A program made the position numbers and the translations under genes. DNA of 64,000 bases from Winogradskyella sp. (GTDB lineage Bacteria > Bacteroidota > Bacteroidia > Flavobacteriales > Flavobacteriaceae). The notes under the pieces were generated by a model. It was given only the letters and a program-made list of their open reading frames with translations. It made no database searches and had not been told where the DNA came from. Where the stretch lies: NCBI RefSeq assembly GCF_013042245.1, contig NZ_JABDQL010000024.1, forward strand, positions 1-64,000, read 5' to 3'. Below are positions 25,417 through 35,147 of this stretch, piece after piece (within the stretch, counting starts at the first letter, position 1; each line of letters begins with the position of its first letter).

Positions 25417-27621
25417 TTAATTTGCCACCTCACTAATAAACTTAATACGATACAGACGTAATTCCTCGTCATCATAATCACCATCAAATTCGTCAATGGC
25501 AACGTCTATTTTATCGGTTTCGGATTCCATGAAGTACTCGTGGATTTCTTCCTGTTGATCTTCATCTAAAATCTCATCTACCCAATAACTAATATTTAAT
25601 TTGGTACCTGAATAGACAATAGCTTCCATTTCTTTTATCAAATCAGGAAGTTCCATACCTTTTGAAGAAGCAATATCAGATAGCGGCAGTTTTCTATCCA
25701 CATTTTGAATAATATAAAGTTTGTTCGCCGAATTGCTTCCCGTAGATTTTACAACCATATCATCTGGTCGTACTATATCATTTTCATCTACATAATCCTT
25801 GATGAGTGCAACAAAATCAGGACCATATTTTTTCGCCTTACTTTCGCCGACACCATGAACATTAGATAATTCTTCGATACTTATTGGATATTTAAGAGCC
25901 ATATCCTCTAAGGATGGGTCTTGAAAAATCACAAATGGTGGCACTCCCAGATGTTTTGCATTAGATTTTCGTAAATCCTTAAGCATTTTCATAAGCTTAT
26001 CGTCTGCAACACCTCCACCGCCAGATTTAGCGTTGGTAATGATACTGTTGTCGGTAGCTTCATCAAACACATGGTCTTCGGCCATCATAAATGATGTAGG
26101 AGTCTTTATAAAATCTTCTCCAGCCTCGGTAATTCGTAAAACACCATAAGTTTCGATATCTTTTTTTAAAAGCTTTGCAACCAAAATCTGTCTTATCAAT
26201 GCCATCCAGTGACGCGCATCTTTAGCTTTACCTGCTCCAAAAAATGTTTGTTGGTCTGTCTTGTGAGAAGAAATCAAAGCATTAGATTTTCCAACAATGA
26301 CTTGTACTAAATCCTTTGCCTTATACTTTTGATTGGTTTTCTGTAAGATATCCAAAACGATTTTAACATCATCTTTTGCCTCTTTTTGTGGTTTTGGGTG
26401 ACGCACATTATCATCCATATCTCCACCTCCACCAGTGTCGTTATCAAACTCTTCACCAAAATAGTGTAAAATGAATTTTCGTCTAGATACAGACGTCTCA
26501 CAAAATGCTACGACTTCTTGCAACAATGCATGCCCAATTTCTTGCTCGGCGACAGGTTTACCTGACATAAATTTTTCGAGCTTTTCGATATCTTTATAAG
26601 CATAATAGGCTAAACAGTGGCCTTCTCCTCCATCCCGACCAGCACGACCAGTTTCTTGGTAGTAACTCTCTATACTTTTTGGGATATCGTGGTGTACTAC
26701 GAAACGTACATCTGGCTTATCGATTCCCATACCAAAAGCTATAGTTGCCACAACAACATCAGTATCTTCCATCAAAAACATATCTTGATGTTTTACACGA
26801 GTCTTAGCATCTAATCCTGCATGATATGGAACGGCTTTTATGCCATTAACCTGAAGTACTTGGGCTAGTTCTTCAACACGCTTACGACTTAGGCAATATA
26901 TAATCCCAGATTTTCCTTCGTTCTGTTTTACAAAGCGGATAATATCTGCATCAACATTTTTGGTTTTAGGACGTATTTCGTAATATAAGTTAGGTCTATT
27001 AAAAGAAGCTTTAAATTTTACTGCACTAGGAATTCCTAAACTCTTCAGAATATCTTCTTGCACCTTTTCTGTAGCAGTCGCCGTAAGACCAACTATTGGA
27101 ATATTATCACCAATGCGTTTTATAATGTGTCTTAAATTTCTGTATTCTGGCCTAAAATCATGACCCCACTCACTTATACAATGAGCTTCATCGACAGCCA
27201 TAAAGGATATGGTGACGGACCTTAAAAACTCAACATTCTCTTCTTTAGTCAACGATTCTGGAGCGACATAAAGCAGTTTTGTAATTCCATTCCGGATATC
27301 TTCTTTGACGCGTTTGACTTCAGTTTTGTTTAATGAAGAATTTAAAACATGTGCAACGCCATCATTATCAGAGACACTTCTGATAGAATCAACTTGATTT
27401 TTCATCAAAGCAATTAAAGGCGATACCACTATAGCCGTACCTTCTTTTATCAATGCTGGCAACTGGTAGCAAAGCGATTTGCCTCCACCAGTTGGCATAA
27501 TGACAAACGTATTATTACCCGCAACTACATTTTCTATAACGTCTTCTTGCAGCCCTTTGAATTCTGAAAATCCGAAGTATTTTTTTAGTTCTGCGTGCAA
27601 GTCAATTTGTGCAACTCTCAT
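25417..27621 (-). CDS. recQ: ATP-dependent DNA helicase RecQ
   Basis: A 734-residue superfamily 2 helicase that unwinds recombination and replication intermediates. Walker A GGGKS is at 45-49 and DEAH at 144-147, followed by CISEWGHDFRPEY. Motif VI reads QETGRAGRDG. The RecQ C-terminal region has a zinc site that looks degenerate, with one Cys (FCETSVSRRKFILHYFGE) where four are usual. HRDC (about 565-625) includes PISIEELSNVHGVGESKAKK. A further C-terminal domain of about 100 residues ends in an acidic stretch, as in Bacteroidota RecQ. Monocistronic. Confidence 0.95.
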   Translation of the reverse strand: MRVAQIDLHAELKKYFGFSEFKGLQEDVIENVVAGNNTFVIMPTGGGKSLCYQLPALIKEGTAIVVSPLIALMKNQVDSIRSVSDNDGVAHVLNSSLNKTEVKRVKEDIRNGITKLLYVAPESLTKEENVEFLRSVTISFMAVDEAHCISEWGHDFRPEYRNLRHIIKRIGDNIPIVGLTATATEKVQEDILKSLGIPSAVKFKASFNRPNLYYEIRPKTKNVDADIIRFVKQNEGKSGIIYCLSRKRVEELAQVLQVNGIKAVPYHAGLDAKTRVKHQDMFLMEDTDVVVATIAFGMGIDKPDVRFVVHHDIPKSIESYYQETGRAGRDGGEGHCLAYYAYKDIEKLEKFMSGKPVAEQEIGHALLQEVVAFCETSVSRRKFILHYFGEEFDNDTGGGGDMDDNVRHPKPQKEAKDDVKIVLDILQKTNQKYKAKDLVQVIVGKSNALISSHKTDQQTFFGAGKAKDARHWMALIRQILVAKLLKKDIETYGVLRITEAGEDFIKTPTSFMMAEDHVFDEATDNSIITNAKSGGGGVADDKLMKMLKDLRKSNAKHLGVPPFVIFQDPSLEDMALKYPISIEELSNVHGVGESKAKKYGPDFVALIKDYVDENDIVRPDDMVVKSTGSNSANKLYIIQNVDRKLPLSDIASSKGMELPDLIKEMEAIVYSGTKLNISYWVDEILDEDQQEEIHEYFMESETDKIDVAIDEFDGDYDDEELRLYRIKFISEVAN

Positions 27622-27645
27622 TAATACCTATTCCTAATTTTAATT

Positions 27646-27653
27646 TACCTTTG
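27646..27653 (+). promoter_or_regulatory. -7 promoter box upstream of kdsD
   Basis: TACCTTTG matches TAnnTTTG fully and lies in the recQ-kdsD divergent gap, 63 nt before the TTG start at 27717. Confidence 0.5.
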
Positions 27654-27716
27654 CGTGAAGTTTAAAGATAATAAAAATCTTAATAAATAAACCATTTATA
27701 AAAGTACGTTTCTGTT

Positions 27717-28682
27717 TTGAACACAAAAGCCAATATTCTCGACATTGCAAAGTCAACAATCACGATGGAAAGTAAAGCCATTGCTAATCTTGTTAACTTA
27801 TTAACCGATGACTTTGCTCTAGCCATTGAACTGATTTACAACTCCAAAGGGCGTGTGATTATTACCGGAATTGGAAAAAGTGCCATCATAGCCAACAAGA
27901 TTGTAGCGACTTTAAATTCTACAGGAACACCTGCAATTTTTATGCATGCGGCAGATGCTATTCATGGTGATTTGGGATTAATTCTTGAAGACGACGTCGT
28001 AATTTGTATATCCAAGAGTGGAAACACGCCAGAAATTAAAGTTTTAGTACCACTTATTAAGAATGCCAAAAACAAAATGATTGCCATTACAGGTAATAAA
28101 GATTCTTTTTTAGGACAAAATGCAGATTATATTCTGAATGCATACGTAGAGCAAGAAGCTTGCCCAAATAATCTCGCACCAACCACAAGTACAACCGCAC
28201 AATTGGTAATGGGCGATGCATTAGCAGTTTCACTTTTGAAACTTCGAGGGTTTTCGAGTAAAGATTTTGCCAAGTACCATCCTGGCGGCGCATTAGGGAA
28301 ACGCTTATATCTCAGAGTTAATGATTTATCATCTGTAAATCAAAAACCTGAAGTAACCCTAGATGCCACGTTGAAAGAAGTAATTATTGAGATTTCTGAA
28401 AAGATGCTGGGCGTAACCGCAGTTACCGAAAACTCTAAAATCGTTGGAATTATAACTGATGGTGATTTAAGACGAATGCTAAGTAAGAGTGATGATATAT
28501 CTAATCTTACGGCGAAGGATATTATGGGTCGCCATCCTAAACGCATTGCTGAAGATGCGATGGCCGTTGATGCTAAAGAAGCCATGGAAGAATTTGGAAT
28601 TTCTCAACTTTTAGTTGAAAATGAAGGTAAATATGCTGGAGTGGTACATTTACATGATTTAATAAAAGAAGGCATTTTATAA
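27717..28682 (+). CDS. kdsD: KpsF/GutQ-family arabinose-5-phosphate isomerase
   Basis: A 321-residue isomerase that converts ribulose-5-phosphate to arabinose-5-phosphate for Kdo synthesis in LPS. The SIS domain (about 35-175) has GRVIITGIGKSAIIANKIVA, the serine-rich ISKSGNTPE and the tail AKYHPGGALGKRL. Two CBS domains follow (about 205-321; VGIITDGDLRR is the first). The start is TTG 27717, since no in-frame ATG precedes the conserved N-terminus. It is translationally coupled to tatC (1-nt overlap at 28682) in an envelope-biogenesis operon with lptB. Confidence 0.9.
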   Translation: MNTKANILDIAKSTITMESKAIANLVNLLTDDFALAIELIYNSKGRVIITGIGKSAIIANKIVATLNSTGTPAIFMHAADAIHGDLGLILEDDVVICISKSGNTPEIKVLVPLIKNAKNKMIAITGNKDSFLGQNADYILNAYVEQEACPNNLAPTTSTTAQLVMGDALAVSLLKLRGFSSKDFAKYHPGGALGKRLYLRVNDLSSVNQKPEVTLDATLKEVIIEISEKMLGVTAVTENSKIVGIITDGDLRRMLSKSDDISNLTAKDIMGRHPKRIAEDAMAVDAKEAMEEFGISQLLVENEGKYAGVVHLHDLIKEGIL

Positions 28683-29518
28683 TGGCAAATAAAAATGTAG
28701 ACGAAATGTCATTTCTAGACCATCTTGAAGATTTAAGATGGCATTTAATAAGGAGTACAATTGCTATATTAATAGCAGGAATAGTAGCGTTCTGTTTTCC
28801 TAAGATTTTATTTGGCATTATCATTTTTGGGCCAACTGAAATGACTTTCCCTACCTATCAGTGGCTATGTGAAATGTCACAACTTATTGGAATTACTAAT
28901 ACTACATTTTGTGCAGATAGGTTTCCTTTCGATTTGCAAAATCGTCTAGTTGCAGGGCAGTTTTCTACACATATCTGGACCTCAATATACGCAGGTTTTA
29001 TTATTGCATTTCCATACGTTTTATATCAACTCTGGAGATTTATTAGCCCTGGTTTAAAAGAAAAGGAACGTAAAAACTCAAGAGGATTTATTATTATTGC
29101 TTCTCTTCTATTCTTTACAGGTGTTTTATTTGGATATTATGTCATCACACCTCTATCATTTAACTTTTTAGCAAATTATAGTATAAGTAACTTAGTAGTT
29201 AATGATTTTGATTTAAACTCTGTAATAGCTGTTGTAAAATCTTCTTCATTAGCTGCAGGTTTAGTATTTGAATTACCAATTATCGTTTATTTCTTGACTA
29301 AAGTTGGTTTAGTTACACCTCAGATTTTAAAGAAATATAGAAAATTTGCCTTAGTCATAGTATTAATTATTTCAGCAGTAATAACTCCACCAGATATTGC
29401 AAGTCAAGTGATTGTGGCCGTACCAATTTTAATATTATATCAAGTAAGTATATTTATTTCGCGCATCGTTGTAAGGAATCAGAAGAAAAAAGAACAAAAA
29501 GCGAAAGCAAAAGCATAA
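28682..29518 (+). CDS. tatC: Twin-arginine translocase subunit TatC
   Basis: A 278-residue inner-membrane protein with six helices. The signature MSFLDHLEDLRWHLIRS at the N-terminus recognises twin-arginine signals, and the later FRYVLY-like region reads FPYVLYQLWRFISPGLKEKERK. A longer first periplasmic loop (about 40-90, containing two Cys) is typical of Bacteroidota TatC. It starts on the last base of kdsD and precedes the CMD-domain gene by 8 nt. Confidence 0.95.
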   Translation: MANKNVDEMSFLDHLEDLRWHLIRSTIAILIAGIVAFCFPKILFGIIIFGPTEMTFPTYQWLCEMSQLIGITNTTFCADRFPFDLQNRLVAGQFSTHIWTSIYAGFIIAFPYVLYQLWRFISPGLKEKERKNSRGFIIIASLLFFTGVLFGYYVITPLSFNFLANYSISNLVVNDFDLNSVIAVVKSSSLAAGLVFELPIIVYFLTKVGLVTPQILKKYRKFALVIVLIISAVITPPDIASQVIVAVPILILYQVSIFISRIVVRNQKKKEQKAKAKA

Positions 29519-29526
29519 ACAAACCC

Positions 29527-29877
29527 ATGTCAGACATAGTAAAAGAATTTAACGACTATCGTTCTAAGATGAACGATAAGATATTAGCCGATAATAACAA
29601 GATTGTTAAACGTATATTTAATTTAGACACAAACGCTTTTGCGCCAGGTGCTTTGGATGTAAAAACTAAAGAACTTTTAGGTCTAGTAGCCTCTACTATA
29701 CTACGTTGTGACGATTGTGTACGCTATCACTTAGAAACATGCTATAAAGAAGGTGTTACTAAAGCTGAAGTCAGCGAAACTTTAGGCATTGCCACTTTAA
29801 TCGGCGGCACTATTGTTATACCTCACCTAAGGCGTGCTCATGAATATTGGGAAGCTCTTGAAAACCAAAACGAATAA
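29527..29877 (+). CDS. Carboxymuconolactone decarboxylase-like (AhpD-fold) protein
   Basis: A 116-residue helical protein of the CMD/AhpD family. The redox motif is C-D-D-C in RCDDCVRYHLETCYKEG, with the neighbouring His of the AhpD proton relay. GALDVKTKELLGLVAST is the family's preceding helix. Small proteins of this kind are thiol peroxidase or reductase-like; the substrate is unknown. Its place between tatC and lptB is common in Flavobacteriaceae. Confidence 0.88.
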   Translation: MSDIVKEFNDYRSKMNDKILADNNKIVKRIFNLDTNAFAPGALDVKTKELLGLVASTILRCDDCVRYHLETCYKEGVTKAEVSETLGIATLIGGTIVIPHLRRAHEYWEALENQNE

Positions 29878-29928
29878 GTTGCGTACGAAAATTGTATTTT
29901 TACCGTTCTAAGGTCTAGATAATACTAT

Positions 29929-30669
29929 ATGAAATTACACGCTGAAAATCTAATGAAGTCCTACAGTGGACGTAAAGTGGTAAAAGATGTTTCTCTTGAA
30001 GTAAATCAAGGAGAAATAGTTGGCTTACTTGGCCCAAATGGTGCCGGTAAAACCACATCATTTTACATGATTGTAGGTATTATTAAACCAAATGGCGGAA
30101 CCATATATCTCGACGACAAAAACATTACCAAATATCCAATGTATAAACGTGCTCAAAACGGAATCGGATATTTGGCTCAAGAAGCTTCAGTTTTTAGGAA
30201 ACTAAGCATAGAAGATAATATTCTGAGTGTTCTACAAATGACTAAACTAAGTAAAAAAGAGCAAAACGATAAAATGGAATCGCTCATTGAAGAATTTGGT
30301 CTTGGGCACATCCGTAAAAATCGTGGTGATTTACTCTCTGGTGGTGAGCGTCGTCGTACAGAGATAGCTCGCGCTTTAGCCACTGACCCAAATTTTATTT
30401 TACTTGATGAGCCTTTTGCTGGCGTTGACCCTGTAGCTGTTGAAGATATTCAGCGTATTATTGCCAAGCTTACCAAAAAGAATATTGGTATTCTAATTAC
30501 AGACCATAACGTACAAGAAACACTAGCAATTACAGACCGCACTTATCTTATGTTCGAAGGTGGTATACTTAAAGCTGGAAGACCAGAAGAACTGGCTGAA
30601 GACGAAATGGTACGCAAAGTATACTTAGGTCAAAACTTTGAACTTCGTAAAAAGAAGTTGGAGTTTTAA
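29929..30669 (+). CDS. lptB: LPS export ABC transporter ATPase LptB
   Basis: A 246-residue ABC ATPase that powers LPS extraction from the inner membrane through LptFG. Walker A is GPNGAGKTT (35-43), the signature LSGGE is 136-140, and Walker B is FILLDE (156-161) followed by PFAGVDP. The [10 protein letters not shown] stretch and the [13 protein letters not shown] region are LptB-specific. The C-terminal 15 residues are basic. It closes the kdsD-tatC-CMD-lptB operon, linking Kdo supply and LPS transport. Confidence 0.94.
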   Translation: MKLHAENLMKSYSGRKVVKDVSLEVNQGEIVGLLGPNGAGKTTSFYMIVGIIKPNGGTIYLDDKNITKYPMYKRAQNGIGYLAQEASVFRKLSIEDNILSVLQMTKLSKKEQNDKMESLIEEFGLGHIRKNRGDLLSGGERRRTEIARALATDPNFILLDEPFAGVDPVAVEDIQRIIAKLTKKNIGILITDHNVQETLAITDRTYLMFEGGILKAGRPEELAEDEMVRKVYLGQNFELRKKKLEF

Positions 30670-30697
30670 AGGTAAATTTTTGCTCTTCTAAATTCTA

Positions 30698-31498
30698 TTA
30701 TTTTTTTAAGTTTTCTTTTAGAAGTTTCTTCTGATAACGACCTTGTACGATATCTACAACAACTAAAACTAAAATAACAAAATAGAACGTCGTTTTACTC
30801 ATTGGTACAATTTCATTACCAAAGATTTTGAGATGTGCTAAATGTCCGCCTTCTGTAACCAGCATAATACCTACAATAAAAAGGATAAATAAGCCTAGCA
30901 CTTCGTACATTCTGTTTTTTGCTAAGAATTCTGAAATACGGTCTGCTAAAAAAAGCATGAGTAAACCACTAACAACAATAGCTATAGCCATGACTACAAA
31001 TGCAACTGTTGAGTTTTCAATTTCATTGGTAAGTCCAATCGCTGCTAAAATAGAGTCAAACGAGAACACCAAATTCATAATGACTATGCTTGTTACAACA
31101 GCATTTGAAGATTTTGTACCTTTAGATTGGTCTTCAACATTTACTGTTAAGTCATTTAGAGATATCATATGCCAGATTTCCTTAATGGCTGTGTAAATAA
31201 TAAATCCACCACCAGCTAAAACAATTAAACTGTGACCGTTGAATGCAAACTCTAGAACATCTTCAATTTTTCCAGTTAAAAAGGAAAATGGATTCTGAAA
31301 ATAGCCGATTAAAGACACAAGCAAAAACAGCAAAACAATACGTAAGCCTATAGCAATAAGAATTCCTATTTTTCTAACGCGTTTTCTATCTTTTTCGGGC
31401 GCTTTTTTAGACTCTAGAGAAATATAAAGCAAATTATCGAATCCTAATACAGCTTGTAACATAACAAGCATGAGTAGTGTAAATATAACTTCGGCCAT
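30698..31498 (-). CDS. TerC/Alx-family integral membrane protein
   Basis: A 266-residue protein with seven to eight membrane helices. Family signatures are the acidic helix residues in VLGFDNLLYISLESKK and in LVFSFDSILAAIGLTNE. A long charged cytoplasmic loop follows helix 1. TerC-family proteins are linked to manganese or calcium efflux supplying exported metalloenzymes; tellurite resistance is not implied. It may be in an operon with pssA upstream (6 nt gap). Confidence 0.88.
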   Translation of the reverse strand: MAEVIFTLLMLVMLQAVLGFDNLLYISLESKKAPEKDRKRVRKIGILIAIGLRIVLLFLLVSLIGYFQNPFSFLTGKIEDVLEFAFNGHSLIVLAGGGFIIYTAIKEIWHMISLNDLTVNVEDQSKGTKSSNAVVTSIVIMNLVFSFDSILAAIGLTNEIENSTVAFVVMAIAIVVSGLLMLFLADRISEFLAKNRMYEVLGLFILFIVGIMLVTEGGHLAHLKIFGNEIVPMSKTTFYFVILVLVVVDIVQGRYQKKLLKENLKK

Positions 31499-31504
31499 AA
31501 GTCT

Positions 31505-32257
31505 TTATGAGATTTGTTTTTGGGTAAATATTGAAACTAAAATATATAGAATGATAATAATAGGAATAGCGATAAAATGAAATACAATCAACAAAACAAC
31601 ACTAGCCAGCAAAAATAGATAACGCGTTATATTGGATTTAAAACTCCAAGATTTAAACTTTAAAGCGAATAATTTAATATCAGAATTAAGCAAATAACTA
31701 CTCAAGAAAGTAACACCAATTAAAAACCAAACATTGCTAAACAAGTTTGAAACCGTTATCGAAAATTGAAAGTGTAATATTAACGGAATCGAAAGTATAA
31801 GTAATGTATTAGCGGGTGTTGGAAGCCCTTTAAAATAACTTTGCTGGTCTTCATCTAGATTAAACTTTGCCAAGCGATAAGCAGAGGATAAAGTAATTAA
31901 AAATCCAACTAAAGCTATAGGAATAATTTTAACACCTACCCAATTAACAGTGGCGTTCCATCCTTCGTCAATAACAAAAATACCTTGATTCCCTAGAGCT
32001 TTACTAATCAAACCATACATTACTAAACCTGGCACAACACCGCTTGTTACTAAATCGGCTAAAGAATCTAGCTGAATCCCTAAATTACTTTGCACATTGA
32101 GCTTTCGTGCTAAAAGTCCATCAAAAAAGTCAAAAAAAACACCAATACCTACAAATAAAGCGGCACCAACATAATGCCCCTGTACTGCGAATAAAATAGC
32201 AACACAGCCTGAAAGTAAATTTAATCCAGTAACAAGGTTTGGTATATGTCGTTTCAT
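31505..32257 (-). CDS. pssA: CDP-alcohol phosphatidyltransferase, phosphatidylserine synthase-like
   Basis: A 250-residue membrane enzyme with six to eight helices. The CDP-alcohol transferase motif is complete: D43-x2-D46-G-x2-A50-R51, 8 residues, G60-x3-D64-x3-D68. The N-terminus HIPNLVTGLNLLSGCVAI matches the PssA type. It makes phosphatidylserine, the precursor of phosphatidylethanolamine. The PssA rather than PgsA assignment rests on this N-terminus and the length. Located just upstream of the TerC gene. Confidence 0.87.
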   Translation of the reverse strand: MKRHIPNLVTGLNLLSGCVAILFAVQGHYVGAALFVGIGVFFDFFDGLLARKLNVQSNLGIQLDSLADLVTSGVVPGLVMYGLISKALGNQGIFVIDEGWNATVNWVGVKIIPIALVGFLITLSSAYRLAKFNLDEDQQSYFKGLPTPANTLLILSIPLILHFQFSITVSNLFSNVWFLIGVTFLSSYLLNSDIKLFALKFKSWSFKSNITRYLFLLASVVLLIVFHFIAIPIIIILYILVSIFTQKQIS

Positions 32258-32356
32258 CTAGCTTGGTTAGTTTCTGTAAAAATATAAAAGTATTTGAGTT
32301 CTACCTCCAAAGTGTACAATAACTCTACACTTTTATAGTTTAATAGAAGTAAAATA

Positions 32357-33454
32357 TTGTGCATCTTTGTAAAAAAATTGTTCTTGAAAAATTACTTTGT
32401 AATTCTTTTAACGTTTTTAGCGTTTTCAACGTTTGGGCAAACATCAAGAAAGTACTCTAATGAGTTTATGAATATTGGTGTAGATGCTGCTGCGTTGGGC
32501 ATGAGCAATGCTATAACTTCACATACAAACAATGTCAATTCTGGCTATTGGAATCCTGCAGGTTTGGTTAATCTTGAGGATAATGAACTTGCACTTATGC
32601 ACTCTAGCTACTTTGCCAATATTGCCAACTACAATTACATTGCATATGCAATGCCATTAGATGACAAAAGTGCACTAGGTATTTCTGTGATTCGTTTTGG
32701 TGTGGATGATATTTTAGACACCACACAACTCATCGACGACCAAGGAAATATCAACTTTGATAGAATAAACACCTTTTCTACCGCAGACTATGGCATCACA
32801 CTATCCTATGCAAGAGAACTCCCTATAGATGGTTTAAATTATGGTATTAATGCCAAAATTATACGTCGTGTTATTGGTGATTTTTCATCCTCATGGGGTT
32901 TTGGATTCGATCTAGGTATTCAGTTTGAAGGTGATAACGATTGGAAATTTGGTTTCATGGCAAGAGATATAACTACAACTTACAACTCTTGGGCGATTGA
33001 TGAAGATGAATTTGAAAAAATTAGTGGTGCAATTGATGGGCAAAATCAAACCTTACCCGAAAAATCAGAATTAACGCTACCTAAACTAGAACTCGGGGTA
33101 TCCAAAGAATGGGTTTTTCATTATGATTATACGCTGCTAGCCGCTTTTAATCTCAATGCGCGATTTGCAGAAACAAACGATATAATTTCAACATCATTTG
33201 CCAGCATAGCTCCTGCATTAGGCTTTCAATTTGGATATACAGACTTAGTGTTTTTAAGAGCCGGAGTTGGTAACTTTCAAAATGAATTACAAATTGATAA
33301 TTCTGAAAATTTAACCTTTCAGCCAAATTTTGGAGTAGGATTTAAATACAAAGGTATTGAAATCGACTATGCATTTACAGATATTGGTGACCAAAGTGCA
33401 GCATTATATTCCAATGTTTTTTCGGTGAAGTTAGATTTCAGTATTTTTAGATAG
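32357..33454 (+). CDS. PorV/PorQ-like outer-membrane protein (PorV2-type, T9SS-associated)
   Basis: About 360 residues forming an outer-membrane beta-barrel of the PorV/FadL-like type. After a signal peptide (LKNYFVILLTFLAFSTFGQ) comes the family hallmark KYSNEFMNIGVDAAALGMSN and the NSGYWNPAGLV motif. Alternating strands run to the C-terminal Phe-Ser-Ile-Phe-Arg. Related genomes label it putative type IX sorting system protein PorV2. The first codon is uncertain: no ATG exists before the signal peptide. TTG codons at 32357, 32378 and 32384 are possible; 32378 or 32384 gives a normal signal peptide. Confidence 0.83.
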   Translation: MCIFVKKLFLKNYFVILLTFLAFSTFGQTSRKYSNEFMNIGVDAAALGMSNAITSHTNNVNSGYWNPAGLVNLEDNELALMHSSYFANIANYNYIAYAMPLDDKSALGISVIRFGVDDILDTTQLIDDQGNINFDRINTFSTADYGITLSYARELPIDGLNYGINAKIIRRVIGDFSSSWGFGFDLGIQFEGDNDWKFGFMARDITTTYNSWAIDEDEFEKISGAIDGQNQTLPEKSELTLPKLELGVSKEWVFHYDYTLLAAFNLNARFAETNDIISTSFASIAPALGFQFGYTDLVFLRAGVGNFQNELQIDNSENLTFQPNFGVGFKYKGIEIDYAFTDIGDQSAALYSNVFSVKLDFSIFR

Positions 33455-33472
33455 AATATTCCAAAGACACAT

Positions 33473-34654
33473 ATGAAACTTAAGTTATCGTTACTAATTA
33501 CTTTTTTTCTTTTTTATATAAGTCCCTCACAAGAATTACAACTTTCTCCACAAGCTGAAGTATCGGTGCTAACCTTTAGTCCAAGTACAAACCTTAATGA
33601 TGCTTTTGGACATAATGCCTTCAGAATTAAAGATAGAAATTTAGGACTAGATGTCGTTTACGGCTATGGTGGTTATGATTTTGAAGCGCCTAATTTTATA
33701 CTCAAATTTGCACAAGGAAAATTAAACTATCTAATTACAAAAAAAAACTTTTCAGAAACATTACAGACATACAGTTATTATGACAGAACGATAGAGCAGC
33801 AAAAACTAAATCTTAATTCGGCCCAAAAACAAAAGCTTTATAACTATCTAATTAACAACTATAAGCCTAAAAATAGGCGTTACCTTTACGACTTTTTTTA
33901 TGATAATTGTGCTACAAAGATTAGAGATGTTACTAATATTATAGTTAATCAATCCATTAGCTATACAACTACTAGTAATGAAGAAACAACTTTCAGAAAC
34001 CTTATTCATGAGCAAGTAGGGCGAAATACATGGGGAAGTTTAGGTATAGATATCGCTCTTGGCTCCTTGATAGATAGAACTATAACTATTGAGGAAAAAA
34101 TGTTTTTACCAAAATACATTTATAAGAATTTTGAAACCGCTAAAATCAATAATACACAACCACTTGTAAGTAGTACAAATACCATATATAAGTCTAGAGA
34201 AAACAAAAGCTATACTTCAAATGTTTTTATAACAAGTCCAATAGTGATTATTGGTCTACTATCGGCTATGATTCTATCCATAACTTATAGAGATTATAAA
34301 TCGCATAAGAGAACCAAATGGCTAGACTTTATCATATTTGGTGTTACTGGCATAACAGGTGTATTACTTTTGTTTTTGTGGTTTGGTACTAACCATATAG
34401 CAACAGGTTATAATTATAATCTGCTTTGGGCATTTCCGCTGAACCTTCTAGCTCTAGTTCAAGTGTATAAAAACAGTGTGAAAAACTGGTTTAGAAGCTA
34501 TCTCAAATTCACTGTTATTATGCTTTGCTTAATGACCATGCACTGGATTATTGGTGTTCAGATATTTGCATTTGCTCTACTTCCGCTTCTTGTTGCGCTT
34601 TTAACAAGATATATCTACATTATTAGTTTCTTTAAAAAACAGCAAGTGCTTTAG
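33473..34654 (+). CDS. DUF4105 (Lnb N-terminal-like) membrane protein
   Basis: A 393-residue protein with a signal peptide, a periplasmic DUF4105 domain (about 20-230) and four C-terminal membrane helices (about 250-385). The domain shows HNAFRIKDRN and FFYDNCATKIRD, the His and Cys region that is catalytic in the lipoprotein N-acyltransferase Lnb, to which DUF4105 is related. Acyl transfer to lipoproteins or a thiol-acyl hydrolase activity is inferred. It follows the PorV-like gene by 18 nt, probably cotranscribed. Confidence 0.8.
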   Translation: MKLKLSLLITFFLFYISPSQELQLSPQAEVSVLTFSPSTNLNDAFGHNAFRIKDRNLGLDVVYGYGGYDFEAPNFILKFAQGKLNYLITKKNFSETLQTYSYYDRTIEQQKLNLNSAQKQKLYNYLINNYKPKNRRYLYDFFYDNCATKIRDVTNIIVNQSISYTTTSNEETTFRNLIHEQVGRNTWGSLGIDIALGSLIDRTITIEEKMFLPKYIYKNFETAKINNTQPLVSSTNTIYKSRENKSYTSNVFITSPIVIIGLLSAMILSITYRDYKSHKRTKWLDFIIFGVTGITGVLLLFLWFGTNHIATGYNYNLLWAFPLNLLALVQVYKNSVKNWFRSYLKFTVIMLCLMTMHWIIGVQIFAFALLPLLVALLTRYIYIISFFKKQQVL

Positions 34655-34801
34655 TTTTTTTTAGTTAGACTATTGTCCTCGGTAGTATAATACTGTACTC
34701 AGAGTTTTCAGAATAATATTTAAATTCAGAAATGGGCTAGGGTGTTTTATATAATATACATCGTGAACTTGCAAGAAGAAACTGGACAATTAGATAAGAG
34801 A

Positions 34802-34900
34802 TTATGCCGCTAACTTTTTATTATAGATGTTTAATTCAAATTCGTTAATAGTTTTATAATTTAAATAGAAATGTCTTCTATTTTTGGTAACATCAAGCAA
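34802..34900 (-). mobile_element. Possible IS3-type transposase C-terminal scrap
   Basis: The minus strand reads KNRRHFYLNYKTINEFELN then IYNKKLAA and a stop (34802-34804). This resembles the end of an IS3 OrfB (RPHxxLNYKTPxEF...). It overlaps the IS1182 fragment at its 5' side, so one element probably landed in or recombined with the other. Short and weakly supported. Confidence 0.35.
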
Positions 34901-35008
34901 AATATGAACTTTAAACGCTTTATGCTAAGAGGAATTGATAAAGTAAATGTAAAAATAGGGCTTATTGCAATGGCTCATAACCTTAAAAAGTTCCGTCTAA
35001 CCATGTAA
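34871..35008 (+). mobile_element. IS1182-type transposase C-terminal fragment
   Basis: 46 codons from ATG 34871 to TAA 35006-35008. The segment SSIFGNIKQNMNFKRFMLRG and the following GLIAMAHNLKKF are the characteristic C-terminus of IS1182-family transposases (VFGNIKxNxxFxRFxLRG...AHNLxK). The catalytic core is absent and no upstream frame continues it. The remaining intergenic sequence (34655-34801 and 35009-35089) shows nothing recognisable. Confidence 0.75.
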
Positions 35009-35089
35009 AGTTAACTTGAAACTTGCTCTTTATAATCTTAACTTAAAATATGAACGCTATTAAAAATCGAATAGCTCTAAAAAAGAAAA

Positions 35090-35115
35090 TCGCCTAAAAA
35101 TTACTTTTTAGACGA
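35090..35115 (-). terminator. Terminator of ndk
   Basis: The 11-bp stem TCGCCTAAAAA / TTTTTAGACGA with one mismatch surrounds a TTAC loop, 33 nt downstream of the ndk stop. A-rich sequence to the left gives a U-tract for the minus-strand RNA. Confidence 0.65.
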
Positions 35116-35147
35116 CCTCTTTTTTAATATTATAAACTCTAAATAGC

